From the NCBI GenBank assembly GCA_038210495.1, contig JBBQWR010000051.1, positions 1-36,627 of the forward strand: a DNA stretch of 36,627 nt. The letters are read 5' to 3'. Below, one piece after another: positions 16,324 through 24,434 of this stretch; the first letter of the stretch is position 1; the number at the start of each line of letters is the position of its first letter. Below the pieces are notes generated by a model. It saw only the letters and a list, made by a program, of their open reading frames with translations, had not been told where the DNA came from and ran no database searches. The stretch is from JBBQWR01 sp038210495 (GTDB taxonomy: Bacteria > Planctomycetota > Planctomycetia > Pirellulales > DATAWG01). The position numbers and the translations under genes were made by a program.

Positions 16324-16557
16324 CTATGAGTTCATGGAAATTCGCAAGAGTCGTTTGACTATCAGGATGCGCGGCGCAACGGCAATGCCGGAGTAGACGA
16401 TCACCCGACGGGATTCCGCTATGATCGGATCGCCTATTCGGATTGAGGCGTAAATGACGACGGCGCCAATCCCGAAGCTCAGCATAGCTACAGTCCAGGC
16501 GATCACCGCCCGTTGTCCATGAGTTGTCGGTTCGTGGGGTCTTCGTAAGAGAACCAT
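16324..16557 (-). CDS. Small membrane protein, unknown
   Basis: 77 residues from the ATG at 16557 (the frame is open from a TTG at 16593). Two hydrophobic segments are visible: residues about 17-39 (AVIAWTVAMLSFGIGAVVIYASI) and about 51-66 (VIVYSGIAVAPRILIV), the second shorter and interrupted by charged residues. No ribosome site is evident and the gene starts 26 bases after the mazF remnant ends. I recognise no family. It could be a real small membrane protein of the accessory patch or a chance frame. Confidence 0.35.
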   Translation of the reverse strand: MVLLRRPHEPTTHGQRAVIAWTVAMLSFGIGAVVIYASIRIGDPIIAESRRVIVYSGIAVAPRILIVKRLLRISMNS

Positions 16558-16582
16558 AGTTGGATTTTTAAATTGAGCGCAA

Positions 16583-16932
16583 CTATAAACCAAGAATCAA
16601 CCGCAGTTGCACGTCGACGGCCTGCTGATCACTCGAACCCAAATTGCCGTGTGTACGCGATTCAATTCGATTTCGGTCGATCGCGCGCACCTGCCCGGCT
16701 AACGCCACGGAGTCGACGGCGAGGCCATTGAGGGCGGTTGCCTTAATTAGAATGCTCCCCGCAAATCGAAGCGCGTTTTGGTTGGACGTCATGGGACGAC
16801 GACCACCGTCTGTAAATTCTTTGCTGTGCCAGGGTCTTGAACGACGATTGCTGGTCGCGAGCCAAATTGTTCGCGTCCCGCAGGACCGATCGGACGCGGC
16901 AAATCGACTCGAACGACATCGCCACGCTGCAT
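16583..16932 (-). pseudogene. mazF: MazF/PemK-type endoribonuclease toxin, split by a one-base shift
   Basis: Translating from the ATG at 16932 gives MQRGDVVRVDLPRPIGPAGR..., then SRPAIVVQD and LQTVVVVP, stopping at TGA (16789-16791) after 47 residues. The rest of the domain continues in another frame from the ATG at 16792: MTSNQNALRFAGS, then ALAGQVRAIDRNRI, ending at 16583. Family members read VVVVP-L-TSNQ without a break, so one base is missing between the Pro and Thr codons. The total length (350 bases, one short of 117 codons) agrees. Both active-site regions (SRPAI and LTSN) are present but on separate frames. The stop and the second start overlap as ATGA, so re-initiation could make two half-proteins. 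It lies 3 bases after the candidate antitoxin. Confidence 0.85.
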
Positions 16933-16935
16933 GCG

Positions 16936-17181
16936 TCAGTCCTCGATCAGTCCCCATGCTTCATCGCTCGCCGCTTCCCAAGCGATTGACTCGCCGCCGT
17001 CGTCGCGAATCGGTTGGCATCGATTCGGACGCCGCGGCGGAACGGCGGATGCGGATTCGAAAATGGCGCCGGTGGTTAGAGCCTGTGCGATGCTGATCGC
17101 TTTCGGGGGGTCCGCCGCGGAAGCAAATTGCACGAGCCAAACCTGATGATCGGCTGGCAAATTTTGGGCACGAATAATCAT
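16936..17181 (-). CDS. Candidate antitoxin preceding mazF
   Basis: 81 residues from the ATG at 17181, whose first bases overlap the stop of the preceding gene as ATGA (17178-17181). It ends three bases before the mazF start, the usual antitoxin-toxin spacing. The C-terminal third is acidic (DDGGESIAWEAASDEAWGLIED), like the toxin-binding tails of small antitoxins. The N-terminal part (MIIRAQNLPADHQVWLVQF) does not match a MazE/AbrB or other DNA-binding fold that I know. The call rests on position, size and the acidic tail. A frameshift inside it cannot be excluded, given that both neighbours have one. Confidence 0.45.
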   Translation of the reverse strand: MIIRAQNLPADHQVWLVQFASAADPPKAISIAQALTTGAIFESASAVPPRRPNRCQPIRDDGGESIAWEAASDEAWGLIED

Positions 17182-17614
17182 GGATTCGACTCTCGCTTGT
17201 TATCGGCTCGAACGGCGCTGATTCGGCGTGACATGAGCGGGACGTCATTCGCCCACAGTTCGCAATGGTAAAGGCCCGCTCGCGGAATCGTGGCGGCGAT
17301 CCCAATCGCGCCTTCGAAAACCATCAAGGGGGAGACGAATTCTACTTCGATCTTGGCGAGAAAAACCCGGTGGGGGTCTTCGACATCGTCTTTGGTTGCA
17401 TCCACGTAACCGCCATCGGCATCCACCAATTGTAGTCGCAGAGTCGTGCGTCCTAGTCCGTCGGTGATGGCAAAATAAACGGACAACTGAACCTCGGCCG
17501 GAAATCCGTCGCGCCCACGCTGCTAAATGTCCCCATGACAAAATGCTTTGCGGTCGCCGGATCGCGATGCACCGCATCACAGAGGACCATCGCAAGGCAA
17601 TAGGGCTCGGCCAT
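17178..17614 (-). pseudogene. DUF6941-like small protein gene with one-base frameshift
   Basis: From the ATG at 17614 the frame reads MAEPYCLAMVLCDAVHRDPATAKHFVMGTFSSV and then leaves the family pattern, stopping after 53 residues. The continuation GFPAEVQLSVYFAITDGLGR, VEFVSPLMVF and GLYHCELWANDVPLMSR lies one frame away and ends at 17178. The span of 437 bases is one short of 146 codons. Restoring one T in the TTT run (about 17505-17507) rejoins them as ATDFPAEVQL. The pattern (CDAVHRDPAT...GTFSSV...VYFAITDG...ANDV) is that of a small beta-rich family that I place, from memory, near DUF6941. It overlaps the candidate antitoxin by 4 bases. A sequencing error in the T run is an alternative. 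Confidence 0.75.
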
Positions 17615-17838
17615 TGATTCCGTCCAAATTTTTCGTCAGAAAGTAGCATAACATTGAATCGTCCCTGAGTATAACCGCATTCACCCTGAGAGCTTAAGCA
17701 TGCGGCCACCGTCAGATGGAGTTTCGCTGCGCGCGCCGACTGCCGCTGGCGTTCGCGGCGGGAGACGGTAATACTGGCACGGGCGTCGGCATTCGTGGCC
17801 GAAAACGCCGCTACGATCTTCACCAGGAGCGCACAATT

Positions 17839-18144
17839 ATGCAGGCGGTTGTCGAATTACCCAAGGCGTTTTCCGTGCGCGACGAACACGAGTTTTATCC
17901 GTTTCAACATGTGATGGCCCGGCTGAATTCCAAGCTGCTCGTCAAGCAAATCGCGACCGGCGTCCACGTCGACGGTGGCGGCACGGTGTACTGGGGCCTG
18001 ATTTACTCCGACGGTCAAAAGCTCAGCAAGAAAGCCGTCGAGATGGCGCTGCGCGACGCAGGCTTCGACTTCGCTCACAACGTGCTCACCCAGGCGGCGA
18101 ACGTCTGGAGCGACGCGGTAGACGTCGAGCAGTTGCCGAAGTGA
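17839..18144 (+). CDS. Conserved-looking small hypothetical protein
   Basis: 101 residues from the ATG at 17839, chosen because AGGAG lies at 17825-17829; the frame is open further upstream without support. Soluble, no signal peptide or membrane helix. Residues such as HEFYPFQHVMARLNSKLLVKQ, GGGTVYWGLIYSDGQKLSKKAVEMALRDAGF look like a compact alpha/beta domain. I do not recognise the family. It faces the MuiA-like gene tail-to-tail, with a hairpin between them, and is transcribed away from the frameshifted minus-strand genes. Confidence 0.65.
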   Translation: MQAVVELPKAFSVRDEHEFYPFQHVMARLNSKLLVKQIATGVHVDGGGTVYWGLIYSDGQKLSKKAVEMALRDAGFDFAHNVLTQAANVWSDAVDVEQLPK

Positions 18145-18180
18145 ATTAGGACACAGGGGCTAGGGGTGGCAGTTCGCGTG

Positions 18181-18253
18181 GGGGCTAGCGACTAGGGATT
18201 TCGGCGGCATTCGCCGCCGTACGTTGCCGCTGCCTCCCCTAGTCTCTAGCCCC
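18181..18253. terminator. Hairpin structures between convergent genes
   Basis: A perfect 7-bp stem CGGCGGC-ATTC-GCCGCCG (18202-18219) lies inside a larger near-perfect inverted repeat (GGGGCTAGCGACTAGGG 18181-18197 with CCCTAGTCTCTAGCCCC 18237-18253, one mismatch). It sits between convergent genes ending at 18144 and 18281, so it could end transcription from both sides, although no T run follows. The outer arms have the look of a dispersed repeat. Confidence 0.5.
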
Positions 18254-18280
18254 TCCGCCCCTCGTTCCCACTCGCTGGCA

Positions 18281-20275
18281 CTACTTTTTCGCAGCCGTCG
18301 GCAGCCCGGCGATCGACAACTGCTTGTCGTATTCCATCTGCATCTGGTAGTCGAGCGTGAAGGCCTTGGCGGCGATCGCTTGGCCGGGAACTTTCACGTC
18401 CCAGCGGAGCATCCCCTTCTTGCGCTCTTGCTGCTGATAGTGCGAATCGTCGCTGAGCGCGGGGGCTTGCGACACGAGCGTGAGCTTCACTTCGGTTTCC
18501 TTGGCGGTCGGCATTCGATCCATCAGCCGGACTTCGGCCGCTTCGGCGCCGAAATTTTCGATCTCTAGCTGATATGTAAAATCCACGAGGCGATTGCCCC
18601 CTTGGATCGTTTCCGTCTTCTTCACCAATTGGCGATGTGCCCGAAGCGACGAATCGATGCCCAGGCCGACGGTGAACGTCTCGCCGATCGAGACGGTCGG
18701 AACATCGCCGTGCCCGACGAATTGACCGGCGAAATACGTTTCGACCGGTCCGGCCAAGAGCACCATCTTGCTGGAGTTCACGACCGAGGCTTGCTCGTAG
18801 ACCGAGCTGGTGAGCACGGGGATGGCCGTCTTGTAGAACTCGGCTTTCATCGGCAGGGCGGCGATCTGAATCAATTGACGGTCGGAACGGCTGGGGAGCG
18901 ACGTGCGGCCGGTGAGCTGGTAGCTCACGCTGACGCTCTCGTTGCTCGATTCGTGCGACGGCTTGCCGACCTTTTCGACCTTGGCCGTGTTCACCAGGTC
19001 GAGCACCTGCGACTCGCGGGCGACGTCGTTGAGCGTGGCGTCGAAGTCGTCGACCTGGGCGGCCAACTGCTGTTGGGACGGCTGTTGACCTCCGCCCTGC
19101 TGAGGATTGCTATTGGCTGCGGGATTGGCTCCCCCGCCGCCGCCCCCGCCGTTGGCGAAGTTGGGATCGAAATTTTGACCGTTATTGCTGACGCTACGAT
19201 TGAATTCGATCACTTTGCGGCGTTCGTCGAGCTCCTTCTTCTGCGACCAGTATGCCGACGCCGTGCCCGGACCCACGTGCGGAACGCCGACGCCCAGCGC
19301 GATCGTTAATTGGTCGAGCACCGGCGCCTTCGCCACGAGCGATGGCGTGGCGGTCGAAAGGGTCATCGAGACGTCGGTCCAATCTTCGCCGCTCATCTGC
19401 TCGATGGCCGCGTTGTACTCGATTAGGACCTGCTGCCGCTTGGCTTCGGTGCGGGCGTTGTAAGACGGGGACCAGTTCGCGCCGTCGACCAGATAACGGA
19501 GCCGCATCTTGCCGTTGGCCTCTTTCGTGTTGACGAATACGACCGCCTCGCGAATCGTTTTGGCCGAGCCGCCGCTGAGCACGTTGCGCTGCCGAGTGAG
19601 GGTGCCAAGCTTTTCGTTCAAATCGCGCAGTTCCATCATGGCTTTGAGCTGCATCGTCGCCACTTGCTGACGCTGGTCGAACATAAACGTGGTGAGCGCC
19701 TTCAGCGTTTCGGCGTTCAGCACTCCCTTGGTCAATTCGGCGTTGGCGGTGGGGGCGGTGAACCCTTCGAGCTTGTCGAGATAAATCTTGCGCTCGTTGA
19801 GGACGCGCGTTTGCTGGGCGTTCGCTTGAACGAGATCTTGAGTCTCGCGAATCTGATCGTCCAATTTGCTGACCTCGTCGCGGACGTCGCGCTCGACCGG
19901 GCGAATGCGATATCGCACGCTGCGCACTTCGACCCCATCGGCGCTCTCGGCGTAAATGCTCGCTGGCTCGATCCGCTCGGGCAGGTCGGTGACGACGATT
20001 TCATGCAGACCGGCAGCGCCGGCGACCTCGATCAGCCGTGTGATCAGAGCCTGACCGCGATAGACGGTCACTTCGTCCAGCTTGCCGCGGACGGTTGGCG
20101 ATTCTTCCTTGGCTTTGGCCGGATTGGCGGCCTCGGGGATAATCACGGCGACCGGCGCCGCCGCCGGGCCGGGCTCCTCGGCCGCTTTGGGAGCGGAAAT
20201 CAAAAACAGCGTCGGCAGGTATAGCGCCGGCAAGAGCAACAAACGCGAAAGCGATTTCCGAGCAGCGAATTTCAT
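18281..20275 (-). CDS. DUF4139/DUF4140 (mucoidy inhibitor MuiA family) exported protein
   Basis: 664 residues from the ATG near 20275; upstream the frame only opens at a TTG. Residues 1-32 look like a signal peptide (LLLLPALYLPTLFLISAPKAA). Residues about 60-150 carry the DUF4140 pattern (GKLDEVTVYRGQALITR, VTDLPERIEPASIYAES), followed by a coiled coil (about 155-240), and then the DUF4139 beta domain (LRYLVDGANWSPSYNAR, GEDWTDVSMTLSTATP). A glycine/asparagine/glutamine-rich insertion at about 375-400 (GGGGGGGANPAANSNPQQ) is a disordered linker inside DUF4139. C-terminal: QLEIENFGAEAAEVRLMDRMP. MuiA was named for repressing mucoid growth, but the molecular role is unknown. Neighbour upstream is a transhydrogenase subunit, no obvious link. 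Confidence 0.9.
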   Translation of the reverse strand: MKFAARKSLSRLLLLPALYLPTLFLISAPKAAEEPGPAAAPVAVIIPEAANPAKAKEESPTVRGKLDEVTVYRGQALITRLIEVAGAAGLHEIVVTDLPERIEPASIYAESADGVEVRSVRYRIRPVERDVRDEVSKLDDQIRETQDLVQANAQQTRVLNERKIYLDKLEGFTAPTANAELTKGVLNAETLKALTTFMFDQRQQVATMQLKAMMELRDLNEKLGTLTRQRNVLSGGSAKTIREAVVFVNTKEANGKMRLRYLVDGANWSPSYNARTEAKRQQVLIEYNAAIEQMSGEDWTDVSMTLSTATPSLVAKAPVLDQLTIALGVGVPHVGPGTASAYWSQKKELDERRKVIEFNRSVSNNGQNFDPNFANGGGGGGGANPAANSNPQQGGGQQPSQQQLAAQVDDFDATLNDVARESQVLDLVNTAKVEKVGKPSHESSNESVSVSYQLTGRTSLPSRSDRQLIQIAALPMKAEFYKTAIPVLTSSVYEQASVVNSSKMVLLAGPVETYFAGQFVGHGDVPTVSIGETFTVGLGIDSSLRAHRQLVKKTETIQGGNRLVDFTYQLEIENFGAEAAEVRLMDRMPTAKETEVKLTLVSQAPALSDDSHYQQQERKKGMLRWDVKVPGQAIAAKAFTLDYQMQMEYDKQLSIAGLPTAAKK

Positions 20276-20366
20276 GGGGGGTGACTCCTGTTCCAAGAAC
20301 GACGGGTAAAGAAGTGGGCGATGAAACGCGACGCAGAGGGGCGCATTCGTTCCGCGACTTAGACGT

Positions 20367-20394
20367 ATCATAGTCCGAAATCGTTTCGACAAAA
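20367..20394 (-). promoter_or_regulatory. Possible promoter upstream of the MuiA-like gene
   Basis: On the minus strand TATGAT (20367-20372) is a good -10; the -35 is poor (TTTTGT, 16-base spacer, or TTGTCG, 14-base spacer). A small palindrome CGAAA-TCG-TTTCG (20376-20388) fills the spacer. Weak evidence. Confidence 0.3.
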
Positions 20395-20423
20395 CCGCGA
20401 ACGCGAAGCAAGTTACAGCGGCG

Positions 20424-21572
20424 TTACACGTTGAGCGCCGCGAGGACTCGCGGATTCACGATCCGACTATCGCGCGCGACGAGTGTCTCGCGGGTGATTT
20501 CGTCGGTCATGTCGAAATGGAGGGCGCCGTCTTTGACGAGATGCGTCAGGAGTGTCGTCATGTTCTTGGCGTACATCTGACTCGCGTGAAAGGCCGAGTC
20601 GGAAGCCAGATTCGATGGCCCTAGAATGGTGACGCCACCGTGCACGATCGTTTCGTCTGGCTTGGTCAGTTCGCAATTGCCGCCGCGCTCCGCGATGTCG
20701 ATGATCACTGACCCGGGAGGCATGCCTTCGACCATCGGCGCCGTGATGAGCACCGGCGCCTTCTTGCCCGGCACGGCGGCCGTGGTGATGACGACGTCCT
20801 GCTCCGCGACGACCCGGGTCATCAGCTCGCGCTGCCGGCGATAGAAGGCTTCGTCCATGACCTGGGCATAGCCCCCGGCGCCTTCGGCCGCTCCCGTCTC
20901 GAGCGGCATCTCGACGAATTTGCCTCCCAAACTCTGCACTTGCTCCTTAGCGGCCGACCGTACGTCGTAGGCGGAGACGACTGCCCCCAATCTCCGCGCG
21001 GTCGCGATCGCCTGCAAACCGGCCACGCCAGCGCCGACGATCAACACCTTGGCCGGCGTGATCGTGCCCGCCGCCGTGGTCATCATCGGAAACATTTTTA
21101 CAAGCGTCGACGCGGCGAGCAGCACGGCCCGATAGCCGGAGACCGTCGCCATCGACGACAGCACGTCCATGCTTTGGGCCCGGGTGATGCGCGGGATCAG
21201 TTCCAAGGCGAGCAGCGTCACGCTCCGCTCGGCCAATTGCCTGGCGGCGGCCGGATTCCAGAGCGGCTCGCACATGCCGATGACCGTCTGTCCCGCGCGG
21301 AGCAGCGGTAAATCATTTTGCCCCGCGACCGGATTCGTGCCGAGCGCACGCACTTGCAGCAAGCAATCGGCGGCGGCGATCGCGGCGGCGCGGGTCGAGA
21401 CGATCGTCGCTCCCCGCTCGACGTACAGCGCGTCGGGAAACCCGGCCGACACGCCGGCGCCCGATTCGACGAACACTTCCAGTCCAAGCTTCGTCAGCAC
21501 GGGGATCGCATTGGGCACGAGCGCCACGCGACGTTCACCGGGAAACGTTTCCTTGACGACGGCAATTTTCAT
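20424..21572 (-). CDS. pntAA: NAD(P) transhydrogenase subunit alpha (part 1)
   Basis: 382 residues from the ATG at 21572; the frame opens 33 codons earlier. The soluble NAD(H)-binding domain dI of proton-pumping transhydrogenase, which exchanges hydride between NADH and NADP at the membrane. Visible: MKIAVVKETFPGERRVALVP (1-20), the Rossmann motif VLIVGAGVAGLQAIATARRLGA (about 165-187), AYDVRSAAKEQVQSLGG and PAPVLITAPMVEGM, RGGNCELTKPDE near the C-terminus. The membrane parts (PntA part 2 and PntB) are not in the window on either side, so it looks like a split-subunit orphan. Alanine dehydrogenase is the alternative in this superfamily, but the N-terminus and length fit the transhydrogenase better. 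Confidence 0.85.
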   Translation of the reverse strand: MKIAVVKETFPGERRVALVPNAIPVLTKLGLEVFVESGAGVSAGFPDALYVERGATIVSTRAAAIAAADCLLQVRALGTNPVAGQNDLPLLRAGQTVIGMCEPLWNPAAARQLAERSVTLLALELIPRITRAQSMDVLSSMATVSGYRAVLLAASTLVKMFPMMTTAAGTITPAKVLIVGAGVAGLQAIATARRLGAVVSAYDVRSAAKEQVQSLGGKFVEMPLETGAAEGAGGYAQVMDEAFYRRQRELMTRVVAEQDVVITTAAVPGKKAPVLITAPMVEGMPPGSVIIDIAERGGNCELTKPDETIVHGGVTILGPSNLASDSAFHASQMYAKNMTTLLTHLVKDGALHFDMTDEITRETLVARDSRIVNPRVLAALNV

Positions 21573-21684
21573 GGCGGGCGACGCAACGGAGGAGATGTCG
21601 ATATTGAGAGTGACTGGGCCGAATTGTGGCATAACCACGGCCCCGAGAAAAGCGCCGGCAGCTTGAATCAATCACACGGCCGCG

Positions 21685-23913
21685 CTATGGGCTTCTTCGT
21701 TCGGATCGGCGAAAGTACCCCAGCGATTGCAGCTTCTCGACGAGATGTTTTGCGACGGGGCCGGCGAGCGTGCTGGCCTCGCCGCCGTGCTCGATCGCGA
21801 CGACGAAGGCGATCCGAGGTGCGTCGGCCGGGGCGTAACCGGCGAACCACGAGTGGTCGGGCGCGCCGCCGCCGACCTCGGCGGTTCCCGTCTTGCCGGC
21901 GATCGCAATGCTCTCCAGCGCCACGGTGGCGTGGCCCGTGCCTTGCGGATCGGCGACGACTTGCCGCAGCGCCTCGCGAATGACACCCAACTTTTTGGAA
22001 TCGAGACCGGGGATCGGCGCGGGCGGTTTCATGGGTAGCTGATTGTCGTCGCGGTCGGAATCGCCAAAAGAGTTTTCCGTGATTCCAGGGGCCCCGTCGC
22101 TTGGCGGCAACTCAAGCCGAGCGGCGATGTGGGGCGTCACGAGGTCGCCCCCATTAGCGATCGCCGCCATCAGGCGGACGATTTGCAGCGGCGTGGTGGT
22201 CAACTCGCCTTGGCCAACGGCGAACGATTGGCCTTCTTCATTCGCAACACGCGCGCGATGTCGCTCAGCGCTCGTTGTCGGTTGTGCACCGTTCTCGGCC
22301 GCAAGCTCGATCGCGGGCAGACGGCCAGCCGATTCGCCCGGCAGATCGATGCCGGTCGGTCGTCCGAAGCCGCCCCGCCCGGCCCAATCCAATAGCGGCG
22401 CCGGACCCATTTGTTCGGCCTGCTGAAAGAAATAGACGTTGCAACTCCGGGCGATCGCGTCGATCAATGTGACGGGACCATGGCCAACGCCCGTGCGGCG
22501 ATAAATCATGCAGCGGCGGCTGTCGGGCGAGTGCAAATAGCCTTCGCAGGTAAACGGCCGCTCGGGATCGAATCCGGGCTGATGCACGAGCGCCATGGCC
22601 GCGAGCGTTTTGAAGACCGAGCCGGGGGGGAGCGCCATTTGGATCGCGCGGTCCAAGAGCGGATGGGCCGGGCCATCGAGCGATTGGCGGATCGATGCCG
22701 CGTCACCCGTAGCGAACGCGACCAAGTCGAATCGAGGCGCGCTCGCGGCGGCCAGCATGGCGCCGCTGCGAACGTCAATTGCGACGATCGCGCCGCCGGA
22801 GGAGCGCAATGGCTTTTCGCTTTCGAGACCGATGCGTCGCGCCAAAGCATTGTCGAGCAATGTCTGCGCGGTCGCTTGCAACGCCGGATCGAGCGTCAGC
22901 ATTAAATCGCGGCCCGGAATCGCCTCGCGCTCAACCGTGCTCGAAATCAATCTGCCACGGCGGTCGAGCCGGTCGACCGACACGCCGTCGTGGCCTTGCA
23001 GCACGCTGTCGTATTGCCGCTCGATGCCGGCCTGGCCGACAGATTCGCTTGCATTCGAGTCGCGTGACCGCGAGACATATCCGATCGCGTGCGGCGCGAG
23101 TTCGGGCGCGGCGTACACGCGCCGGCTGCCGTAGATCACATGGGCGCCGCGATAGCGGTCCGGATGTCCTTCGATCTCGGCGACTGCTTCCATCGAGATC
23201 GATCGGCAGACGATATGCTCGGCCAATTCCTCCGCGACGACAATCGACTGGGGCGGCTCATCGTGAACGCGAAACAGCGAAATGAATAACCGGCGACTCG
23301 CGGCGCTGAGCCAACCTTCCGCGGCGTGAGCGTCGCTGTCGTCCGTTCCGCCGAGCTGCTGCTCGTACCGCTCGCGCGCCGCGCGATTCGCTCCTTCGGC
23401 CAAAGTCCGCACGCGGCCTTGAACTCGCATGGCGCTGGCTAGCCACTCGTCCTGAGTTATTCCACACAAGTCTTGCAGCCTGCGAGACGCCTCGTCTCGC
23501 TCGGCGAGAATCTCCTCCTGCGCCAATTTCATTCGATCGGGATTGCGTCGCTCACGGGCCGAGAGTCTGGCTCGCGCTTGGGCACGCAACCAACGGGCGT
23601 CGGGCGGATTTTCCAATTCGCGGTAGTCGATCGCCAGCGACGCGACCGGCCGATCAGATACCAGCACCGTGCCGTCGCGAGCTAAAATTCTTCCGCGGGG
23701 AGCCGTGCGAACCCGATATTTCAGCGACAGCCGCGCGGATTCCGAGCGATATTCATCGCCATAAGTGAACTCCAGAACGACTAGTCGTCCGAGCACGCCC
23801 ACGGCGGCGATGATGAAGCCGAGAAGCAGAGGGCGGAGGGCGTGGCGGGTGGCGGGTGGCGAGTGGCTGGCGAGGGCGGCCAGACTTTGCGAATTTGTGA
23901 ATCGTGGAAGCAT
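21685..23913 (-). CDS. mrdA: Penicillin-binding protein 2 (elongasome transpeptidase)
   Basis: 742 residues from the ATG at 23913, 14 bases after mreD; earlier codons in the frame are arginine-rich overlap with mreD. Class B PBP that cross-links peptidoglycan during elongation. One membrane helix at about 29-48. The transpeptidase motifs are complete: SVFK (432-435), SCN (490-492), KTGT (674-677). The N-terminal dimerisation domain contains RTAPRGRILARDGTVL (69-84). Between it and the rest lies an insertion of about 100 residues (115-215), rich in Arg/Glu/Ala and probably a coiled coil, not seen in E. coli PBP2. Last gene of the mreBCD-mrdA set; RodA is not in the window. Confidence 0.93.
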   Translation of the reverse strand: MLPRFTNSQSLAALASHSPPATRHALRPLLLGFIIAAVGVLGRLVVLEFTYGDEYRSESARLSLKYRVRTAPRGRILARDGTVLVSDRPVASLAIDYRELENPPDARWLRAQARARLSARERRNPDRMKLAQEEILAERDEASRRLQDLCGITQDEWLASAMRVQGRVRTLAEGANRAARERYEQQLGGTDDSDAHAAEGWLSAASRRLFISLFRVHDEPPQSIVVAEELAEHIVCRSISMEAVAEIEGHPDRYRGAHVIYGSRRVYAAPELAPHAIGYVSRSRDSNASESVGQAGIERQYDSVLQGHDGVSVDRLDRRGRLISSTVEREAIPGRDLMLTLDPALQATAQTLLDNALARRIGLESEKPLRSSGGAIVAIDVRSGAMLAAASAPRFDLVAFATGDAASIRQSLDGPAHPLLDRAIQMALPPGSVFKTLAAMALVHQPGFDPERPFTCEGYLHSPDSRRCMIYRRTGVGHGPVTLIDAIARSCNVYFFQQAEQMGPAPLLDWAGRGGFGRPTGIDLPGESAGRLPAIELAAENGAQPTTSAERHRARVANEEGQSFAVGQGELTTTPLQIVRLMAAIANGGDLVTPHIAARLELPPSDGAPGITENSFGDSDRDDNQLPMKPPAPIPGLDSKKLGVIREALRQVVADPQGTGHATVALESIAIAGKTGTAEVGGGAPDHSWFAGYAPADAPRIAFVVAIEHGGEASTLAGPVAKHLVEKLQSLGYFRRSERRSP

Positions 23914-23927
23914 AGCCGTGACGCCGG

Positions 23928-24431
23928 TCAGTTCGTTCGCAGGGCGGCAAGTCGCGCATCGCGGAACCAACCGACGACCATGAGCACGGGGAGACTTACT
24001 CCCGCGGTGTAGACGCCGACGATGACGCTGCGGACGGCGAGTGTCGACCAAGTAAGATTCGTTTGGCCGCTAATTCGCGCGATTGTGGCTTCGCTGCCCA
24101 CGATCAGGATTGTGGCAATCGCGATCACAAGCAGTTGAATCGCTAGATGCTGGGCATCGAGACGATCTTTGAGCCAAGATAGGACGATGCCCGCGCTGGC
24201 ATACACGCCCAGGGCGATGCCCAGCGGCCCAGCCGCCGTGAGATCGTAGGCCAAGCCAACCAGGGCAGCCGCGACGAATCCTCGCGGCCCGCCGCCGATG
24301 AGCAACCAGATGATCGCCACCATCGCAAAAAAGTCCGGCGTCGCGCCGCGAACGTCCATCAGCGGCGCCACGGTCGTTTGCAGCACGGCAGCCGTGTACG
24401 TCGCAATGATGAGAAACAGAAGCGACATCAT
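23928..24431 (-). CDS. mreD: Rod shape-determining protein MreD
   Basis: 167 residues. The ATG at 24431 lies 3 bases after the mreC stop; a second ATG follows immediately. Integral membrane protein of the elongasome. Four or five hydrophobic segments are visible (LLFLIIATYTAAVLQTTV; FAMVAIIWLLIGGG; GFVAAALVGLAYDL; IALGVYASAGIVLSWL; LAIQLLVIAIATILIV; and VIVGVYTAGVSLPVLMVVGW). The central LVGLAYDLTAAGPLG pattern is typical of MreD. It is assigned by this plus its position between mreC and mrdA. Confidence 0.88.
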   Translation of the reverse strand: MMSLLFLIIATYTAAVLQTTVAPLMDVRGATPDFFAMVAIIWLLIGGGPRGFVAAALVGLAYDLTAAGPLGIALGVYASAGIVLSWLKDRLDAQHLAIQLLVIAIATILIVGSEATIARISGQTNLTWSTLAVRSVIVGVYTAGVSLPVLMVVGWFRDARLAALRTN

Positions 24432-24434
24432 CGA

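Noticed and set aside
16583..16957. 124-residue minus-strand ORF as a gene of its own
   Set aside because: Only residues from the internal ATG at 16792 onward match MazF; the first 55 residues are the out-of-frame reading of the toxin N-terminus.
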